A stretch of 64,000 nucleotides of DNA from contig NZ_JADDJF010000001.1 in the NCBI RefSeq assembly GCF_017811755.1, positions 310,001 to 374,000 of the forward strand, read 5' to 3'. Under the pieces are notes generated by a model. The model was not told the DNA's origin and ran no database searches. It saw only the letters and a program-made list of their open reading frames with translations. Each line of letters starts with the position of its first letter. Within the stretch, counting starts at the first letter, position 1. This DNA comes from Pararhodobacter sp. SW119. Its GTDB lineage: Bacteria; Pseudomonadota; Alphaproteobacteria; Rhodobacterales; Rhodobacteraceae. Both the position numbers and the translations under genes were made by a program. Shown here in pieces: positions 59,469 through 64,000 of this stretch.

Positions 59469-60734
59469 TTAGACGCTCGGGCCGACGCGTTCGCGCACTG
59501 GTGCCTCGCGGGCCGGCGCAACCCTGGCGGGTGCCGGGTCGCCGGCCAGCGCCCGCGTCGCCGCCGCCAGTGCGCCCGCGCCATGTTCGATTCCCAGCGC
59601 CTCCATCCCCGCCTGCATTACCGACAGCGCGCCCAGGACCATATGCGCGTTGACATGGCCCATATGCGCCAGCCGGAAGTAGGCGTCGGCCTCGGGCGTG
59701 CCGGGTTCGGCCATGCCCAGGCCGATGCCCAGGGTCAGCCCGGCCTCGTGCTCGCACCAGCGGCGCAGGCGGGTGCCGTCGGGGCTGTTCAGGCGCATCG
59801 CAGTGACCGCGTGGGCGCGCGCGGCGGGATCGGCGATGTTCAGCCGGAACGCGCCTTGACGCGCCCACCCCTCGCCCGCCGCCCAGACCGCGCGGGCCAG
59901 CCGGGCGTGGCGGGACCAGGCGGCCTCTATCCCTTCCTCGTGGACCAGCATGTCGAGCGATTCGCGCAGGCCGAAAAGGTGATGCGTGGGCGCGGTACCG
60001 CCGAAATACTGGTAGAACGCCTCGGCCAGGGCGCGCTTTTCCCAGTCCCAGTAGGGGGTGCGCAGATCGGCGCCGCGCCCGGCCGCCAGCGCGCGGTCGG
60101 AAAACCAGACGAAGGCCAGGCCCGGCGGCACCATCAGCCCCTTCTGGCTGGCCGCGATGGTGACATCGACGCCCCAGTCGTCCATGCGAAACTCGTCGCA
60201 GCCCAGCGAGGCGATGCAATCCGCCAGTAGAAGCGCGGGGTGGTTCAGGTCGTCCAGCACCCGCCGGATCGCGGGGATGTCGTTGCGCGCGCTGCTGGCG
60301 GTATCGACATGGGTCAGCGCGACGGCCTTGATGCGGTGGTCGCGGTCGGCCGCCAGCGCGGCGGCGACGCGGTCGGGATCGGCGGGCCCGGCGCGGCCGA
60401 AATCCAGCACCTCTACCTCGATCCCCATGGCGTGCATCGATTCCGCCCAGCCGATCCCGAACCGCCCGGTCGCCAGCACCAGCGCCTTGTCCCCGCGCGA
60501 GAAGAGGTTGGCATTCACCGCCTCCCAGCCGCCGTGGCCGTTGGCGATATAGAGCGCGACATGATGCCGGGTGCGCGCCACGGCCTTCAGGTCGGGCCAA
60601 AGCGTCTCGACCATGTCGGGTAGCTTGCCCTCGTAGATGTTGGGCGCGGGGCGGTGCATCGCTGCCAGCACCCGGTCGGGCACGACCGAGGGGCCGGGGA
60701 TCGCCAGATACGGCCGACCGTGGGCAAGCGACAT
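59469..60734 (-). CDS. Serine/alanine-glyoxylate aminotransferase family protein
   Basis: A 421-aa class V aminotransferase: 'AIPGPSVVPDRVLAAMHRPAPNIYEGKL' at the start, 'HVDTASSARNDI' and Schiff-base Lys198 in 'TIAASQKGLMVPPGLAF'. These act on alanine, serine or aspartate with glyoxylate or hydroxypyruvate. The C-terminus has an Ala/Pro/Arg-rich tail of about 35 residues beyond the family end. ATG 60734 follows AGGAG. A symmetrical site lies in its promoter region. Confidence 0.9.
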   Translation of the reverse strand: MSLAHGRPYLAIPGPSVVPDRVLAAMHRPAPNIYEGKLPDMVETLWPDLKAVARTRHHVALYIANGHGGWEAVNANLFSRGDKALVLATGRFGIGWAESMHAMGIEVEVLDFGRAGPADPDRVAAALAADRDHRIKAVALTHVDTASSARNDIPAIRRVLDDLNHPALLLADCIASLGCDEFRMDDWGVDVTIAASQKGLMVPPGLAFVWFSDRALAAGRGADLRTPYWDWEKRALAEAFYQYFGGTAPTHHLFGLRESLDMLVHEEGIEAAWSRHARLARAVWAAGEGWARQGAFRLNIADPAARAHAVTAMRLNSPDGTRLRRWCEHEAGLTLGIGLGMAEPGTPEADAYFRLAHMGHVNAHMVLGALSVMQAGMEALGIEHGAGALAAATRALAGDPAPARVAPAREAPVRERVGPSV

Positions 60735-60750
60735 GGGGAACTCCTGCACC

Positions 60751-60770
60751 TGTGCAATTTTGCAGGCACA
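60751..60770. promoter_or_regulatory. Nested inverted repeat upstream of the aminotransferase gene
   Basis: TGTGCAATTTTGCAGGCACA contains TGCAA-TT-TTGCA nested inside TGTGC-N10-GCACA. It starts 17 bp upstream of the ATG, in the 138-bp divergent gap to ygfZ, and could be a repressor site overlapping the leader. Confidence 0.4.
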
Positions 60771-60872
60771 TTAGGGCCGCCCCCCGGCGCGGTCAATCGC
60801 TGCGGGCAGCGGTCGGGCGGGGGCTTTGCGCGCGCCCGGTCGGGGTTATATCCTGTGCGAAAGGAGGCCCCG

Positions 60873-61748
60873 ATGACCGCACCCGTGCCCGCGACAAATC
60901 CGCCCGCGACAGAGTTGACCGGGACTGACCGGCCTGCGACGGACGCGCCCGTCGCGCTCGATCCCGCCGCCCGTTACGCACCGGACCCCGCGCGCGCGAT
61001 CCTGCGCGTCACCGGCCCCGACCGGATCGCCTTTCTGCAGGGGATGGTCACGCAGGACGTGAACCGCCTGCCGGACCACGGCATCCTCTATGCGGCGCTG
61101 CTGACGCCGCAGGGGAAATACCTGGCCGATTTCTTCCTGGTGGCCGCGGACGCGGCGGTGCTGGTCGACGTGGCCGGGGATCTGGCCGACGACCTGCAGC
61201 GCCGTCTGACGATGTACAAGCTGCGCTCGAAGATCACGCTGGAGCGCGTCGATCTGCCGGTAACGCGCGGCATCGGCCCCGCGCCCGAGGGTGCGTTGCC
61301 CGACCCGCGCGATCCCTCGCTGGGCTGGCGGCTTTACGGCGCGGCGCTGAACCAGGGCGAGGCGCCCGACTGGGACGCGCTGCGCATCGCCGCCCGCGTG
61401 CCCGAAACCGGCCGTGAGTTGCAACCGAACGAGAGTTTCATCCTCGAACTGGGCTTCGAGCGGCTGAACGGCGTCGATTTCCGCAAGGGCTGCTACGTCG
61501 GGCAGGAGGTCACCGCCCGGATGCGCCACAAGACCACCCTGCGCAAGGGGCTGGTGCGCGTGCGCCTCGACGGGCCCGCTGAATCGGGAACCGAGCTTCT
61601 GACCGAAGACGGCAAGCCCGCCGGCACCCTGCACACCGTCGCCGGCGATCGCGGCCTCGCCTGGTTGCGTTTTGACCGCGCGGCGGGCGGGCTGACCGCC
61701 GGGGCGGCGCGGGTGACCGCCGATCTGGACTCTGTCGCCGGCGGGTAG
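60873..61748 (+). CDS. ygfZ: tRNA-modifying/Fe-S maintenance protein YgfZ (folate-binding)
   Basis: A 291-aa GcvT-like folate-binding protein with the KGCYxGQE motif ('FRKGCYVGQEVTARMRHKT', about 205) and 'FLQGMVTQDVNRL' at the N-terminus. It supports Fe-S enzymes such as MiaB. A roughly 38-residue low-complexity N-terminal stretch precedes the domain. ATG 60873 follows AAGGAGG. Confidence 0.94.
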   Translation: MTAPVPATNPPATELTGTDRPATDAPVALDPAARYAPDPARAILRVTGPDRIAFLQGMVTQDVNRLPDHGILYAALLTPQGKYLADFFLVAADAAVLVDVAGDLADDLQRRLTMYKLRSKITLERVDLPVTRGIGPAPEGALPDPRDPSLGWRLYGAALNQGEAPDWDALRIAARVPETGRELQPNESFILELGFERLNGVDFRKGCYVGQEVTARMRHKTTLRKGLVRVRLDGPAESGTELLTEDGKPAGTLHTVAGDRGLAWLRFDRAAGGLTAGAARVTADLDSVAGG

Positions 61749-61855
61749 ACCGGCATCCGCAGGACACCGCGCTTGCGATCGGCGACCACCGTTGCCGACC
61801 GTTGGAAGGCCTGCACGGCGATCTTGGCGCGCGTCACCGCAGACGCCGGGAAAGG

Positions 61856-61929
61856 GGTTAAGAAAAGATTGTGCTCACGACTTATATCGAGCCTTTACAG
61901 CGGTTTGATTGATTGTCCGCTAGCGGACC
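61856..61929 (+). repeat. 74-bp intergenic element, copy B
   Basis: Same length and same ends as copy A at 44158-44231: 12 identical bases at the start (GGTTAAGAAAAG) and 15 at the end (GTCCGCTAGCGGACC), plus an internal TCACGA and CAGCG-N3-TTGAT at the same offsets. It lies between the convergent ygfZ and cyclodeaminase genes. Confidence 0.8.
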
Positions 61930-61972
61930 GTCTTGCCAGTGACCCGAAAACCGCCTAATCGGAAACGTTTGG

Positions 61973-62899
61973 TCAGGCCTGCGCCGCCTGCCACCGCGTC
62001 AGGATCATCCGCGCGGTCATCAGGTCCAGATGCGCGCCGCCGCCGTTCTTGAAGAGCGTGATCTCCTCGTCCGACCGCCGCCCTGCCTGCTCCGTCACCA
62101 GGTCGTGGAAGTCGCCCAGAACGTCCGCCTCGCCGATCACCCCCGCCGCCATCGGGATCGTCAACTCGCCGATATGGCCGACGGTCGTCGCGCGGCTGTC
62201 GACGAAGATCCGCGACCGGGTCAGGGCGTCGTCGTCGGCCTCGCGCATCTCGGGCGTAAAGGCCCCGATCAGGTCGAGATGCTGCCCCGGCTGCAGCCAC
62301 CCGCCCCGCAGGATCGGCGTGCGCGCCATGGTGCAGGTGGCGACGATCTCGGCCGCCTTCACCGCCGCTTCCAGGTCGGTCGCCGTGCGCGTGCCGGGAT
62401 AGCGCGCGGCCAGCGCCTCGGCCTGTTCCGGTCGGCGCGCCCAGACGGTGACATCCAGCCCCTCGATCAGCGCGCCATACGCCTCGATCAGCGAGGCTGC
62501 GACCGTGCCCGCACCCACGATCAGCAGCCGCTTCGCGTCCTTGCGCGCCAGCCGCCGAGCGCCCAGCAGCGAATCCCCCGCCGTCTTCCAGCGCGTGACC
62601 AGCGCGTTGTCGATCACCGCTTCGACTTGGCCGGTGGTGTCGTCGAAGACCAGCATCGCGCCGTGGATGCTGGGCCGCCCGGCGGCGGGGTTGCCGGGAA
62701 AGACCGTGACCGACTTCACGCCAACCCCCAGCCCGTCGATCCAGGCCGCCCGCGACAGCAACCGGTCGTCGCCGCGCGCCAGCAGCACGTCGCGCAGGTC
62801 GGCGGGCGCCATCCGGTGCCCCGCGATCATGGCGTCGGTCAGCGCGACCCAGTCCATCAGCGGGTCGCATTCGGCGGCGGTCAGGTAGGGTATCGACAT
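61973..62899 (-). CDS. Ornithine cyclodeaminase/mu-crystallin family protein
   Basis: A 308-aa protein with the substrate Lys62 in 'GVGVKSVTVFPGNPA', the NAD-binding 'LLIVGAGTVAASLIEAYG' (about 125-142) and 'LIGAFTPEMREADD'. The family includes ornithine cyclodeaminase, alanine dehydrogenase and ketimine reductases, so the exact reaction is open. ATG 62899 follows GGAG. No ornithine genes adjoin except the decarboxylase 2.7 kb away. Confidence 0.92.
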   Translation of the reverse strand: MSIPYLTAAECDPLMDWVALTDAMIAGHRMAPADLRDVLLARGDDRLLSRAAWIDGLGVGVKSVTVFPGNPAAGRPSIHGAMLVFDDTTGQVEAVIDNALVTRWKTAGDSLLGARRLARKDAKRLLIVGAGTVAASLIEAYGALIEGLDVTVWARRPEQAEALAARYPGTRTATDLEAAVKAAEIVATCTMARTPILRGGWLQPGQHLDLIGAFTPEMREADDDALTRSRIFVDSRATTVGHIGELTIPMAAGVIGEADVLGDFHDLVTEQAGRRSDEEITLFKNGGGAHLDLMTARMILTRWQAAQA

Positions 62900-63003
62900 G
62901 CGCTCCTCCGTTTCCGGCACCCTGTGACGCGGCCCGCGCGCTGTCAATCGCTGGACCCGCGCGCGCCGCCCGCTACCTCTCGCGCGACGACGAAGGAGGC
63001 ATC

Positions 63004-63666
63004 ATGCGGGTTCTGATCATCGGCGCATCGGGCGGGATCGGCGCGGCCCTGGCGACCGAGGCCGAGGCGCGTGGGGCCGAGGTCACGCGCCTGTCGCGGC
63101 GCATCGACGGGCTGGACGTGACCAGCGAGGCCAGCGTCGCGGACCATCTGGGCCGATTGAAGGGCGCGTTCGACGCGATCTGGGTGGCGACCGGCGCGCT
63201 GGAGATTGGCGCGCATGGTCCCGAAAAGGCGCTGCGCGACCTCTCGCCCGACGCCCTCGCCCAGCAGTTCGCGCTGAACGCCACGGGCCCGGCGCTGGTG
63301 CTGAAGCACGCCGCGCACCTGCTGCCGCGCCGGGGTCGCCCCACCTTTGCGGCGCTGTCGGCGCGCGTGGGTTCCATCGGCGACAACCGGGCAGGGGGGT
63401 GGTACGCCTACCGCGCGTCGAAGGCCGCGCTCAACCAGATCGTCCGCTGCGCCGCGATCGAACTGGGGCGCACGCACCGCGATCTGATCTGCGTCGCGCT
63501 GCATCCGGGCACCGTGGCGACCCCGTTTACCGAGAAATACCTCGGCCGCCACCCGGCCGTACCGCCGCAGGAGGCCGCGCAGAACCTCTGGTCGGTCCTC
63601 GACGGGCTGACGCCCGCACAGACCGGAGGGTTCTACGACTGGGCCGGCAAGGAGGTCGCCTGGTGA
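63004..63666 (+). CDS. Short-chain dehydrogenase/reductase, CsgA-like
   Basis: A 220-aa SDR: 'LIIGASGGIGAALA' (residues 4-17), 'SARVGS' and YxxxK ('WYAYRASKAALNQIVR'). It is short, with 'VALHPGTVATPFTEKY', typical of C-factor-like SDRs often beside photolyase-related genes. The stop overlaps the following GTG. Substrate unknown. Confidence 0.9.
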   Translation: MRVLIIGASGGIGAALATEAEARGAEVTRLSRRIDGLDVTSEASVADHLGRLKGAFDAIWVATGALEIGAHGPEKALRDLSPDALAQQFALNATGPALVLKHAAHLLPRRGRPTFAALSARVGSIGDNRAGGWYAYRASKAALNQIVRCAAIELGRTHRDLICVALHPGTVATPFTEKYLGRHPAVPPQEAAQNLWSVLDGLTPAQTGGFYDWAGKEVAW

Positions 63667-64000
63667 GCCGGCTGGTCTTGGTCCTGGGCGACCAGCTGAC
63701 GCGGGGCGCGGGCGCCCTGGCGCGGGCCGACAAGGGCCGCGATCTGGTGGTCATGGCCGAGGTGATGGATGAGGCGACTTATGTACGCCACCATCCGAAG
63801 AAGATCATCCTGGTGCTGTCGGCAATGCGCAAGTTCGCCGCCGCGCTGGAAGGGGACGGATGGCGCGTGGCCTACACGAAACTCGACGCGGAGGCGAACA
63901 CCGGCTCCCTCAGCGGTGAGCTTTTGCGCCGCGCCGAGGCGGAGGCGACCGACCGCGTGCTTGTCACCCAGCCCGGCGAGTGGCGGTTGCGCCAGGCGCT
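63663..64000 (+). CDS. Cryptochrome/photolyase-related protein (partial, 3' end outside window)
   Basis: First 112 residues of a photolyase-related protein: 'LVLVLGDQLTRGAGALARADKGRDLVVMAEVMDEATYVRHHPKKIILVLSAMRKFA' is the N-terminal part of the (6-4) photolyase-like FeS-BCP family. It repairs DNA lesions using light. GTG start overlapping the SDR stop (GTGA); the frame remains open at the window end. Confidence 0.9.
   Translation, partial: MSRLVLVLGDQLTRGAGALARADKGRDLVVMAEVMDEATYVRHHPKKIILVLSAMRKFAAALEGDGWRVAYTKLDAEANTGSLSGELLRRAEAEATDRVLVTQPGEWRLRQA

Overview
The window is GC-rich chromosomal DNA, densely coding on both strands, with gene families and gene orders typical of an alphaproteobacterium of the Rhodobacteraceae (Roseobacter/Rhodobacter group). 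Pointers are three TRAP transporters, a hut operon using HutF plus HutG, a urease cluster with an 'antifreeze'-annotated small protein between ureB and ureC, purL-bolA-grxD, a fused indolepyruvate oxidoreductase and a DUF1127 protein. No rRNA, tRNA, IS element, prophage, plasmid function or CRISPR array was seen. The species is not determinable from the sequence alone.

Layout. 1-2.5 kb: end of an acyl-CoA synthetase gene and an M24/ectoine-hydrolase-like gene. 2.6-3.3 kb: tandem array of about 115-120 bp repeats carrying CCGCGG palindromes. 3.3-9.7 kb: a minus-strand SDR-flavoprotein-IclR operon diverging from TRAP system 1. 9.8-16.75 kb: eight-gene Mrp/Mbh-like cation/proton antiporter operon whose last subunit lacks key proton-channel residues. 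16.8-23.1 kb: urease operon (ureD-A-hupE-B-orf-C-DUF1127-E-F-G) on the minus strand. 23.3-27.2 kb: MBL hydrolase, grxD, a 55-aa membrane protein, bolA, purL. 27.4-32.1 kb: candidate sRNA, LysR regulator and divergent fused indolepyruvate oxidoreductase. 32.2-33.4 kb: murI and a DUF4389 gene. 33.6-44.1 kb: hutC-hutF diverging from hutI-H-G-U and TRAP system 2. 44.3-51.4 kb: fused 5-oxoprolinase/hydantoinase convergent with TRAP system 3. 51.6-53.7 kb: HisC-like aminotransferase, thioesterase, DUF3237. 54.1-57.4 kb: DUF2235 hydrolase and a molybdopterin dehydrogenase large subunit without its partner subunits. 57.6-64 kb: nucleotidyltransferase-like protein, PLP decarboxylase, aminotransferase, YgfZ, ornithine cyclodeaminase-like, SDR, and the start of a photolyase-related gene.

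The genes mostly describe uptake and catabolism of nitrogenous small molecules. Urease releases ammonia. The hut operon takes histidine to glutamate and formate and carries its own TRAP importer. Oxoprolinase, indolepyruvate oxidoreductase and the PLP enzymes fit amino-acid turnover. Housekeeping genes (purL, murI, grxD/bolA, ygfZ) lie between these modules.

The least explained features are the 115-120 bp palindrome array, a pair of 74-bp intergenic elements with conserved ends and weaker relatives at convergent gene ends, the Mrp-like operon with a degenerate third antiporter subunit, and a candidate CCUCC-type sRNA upstream of purL.
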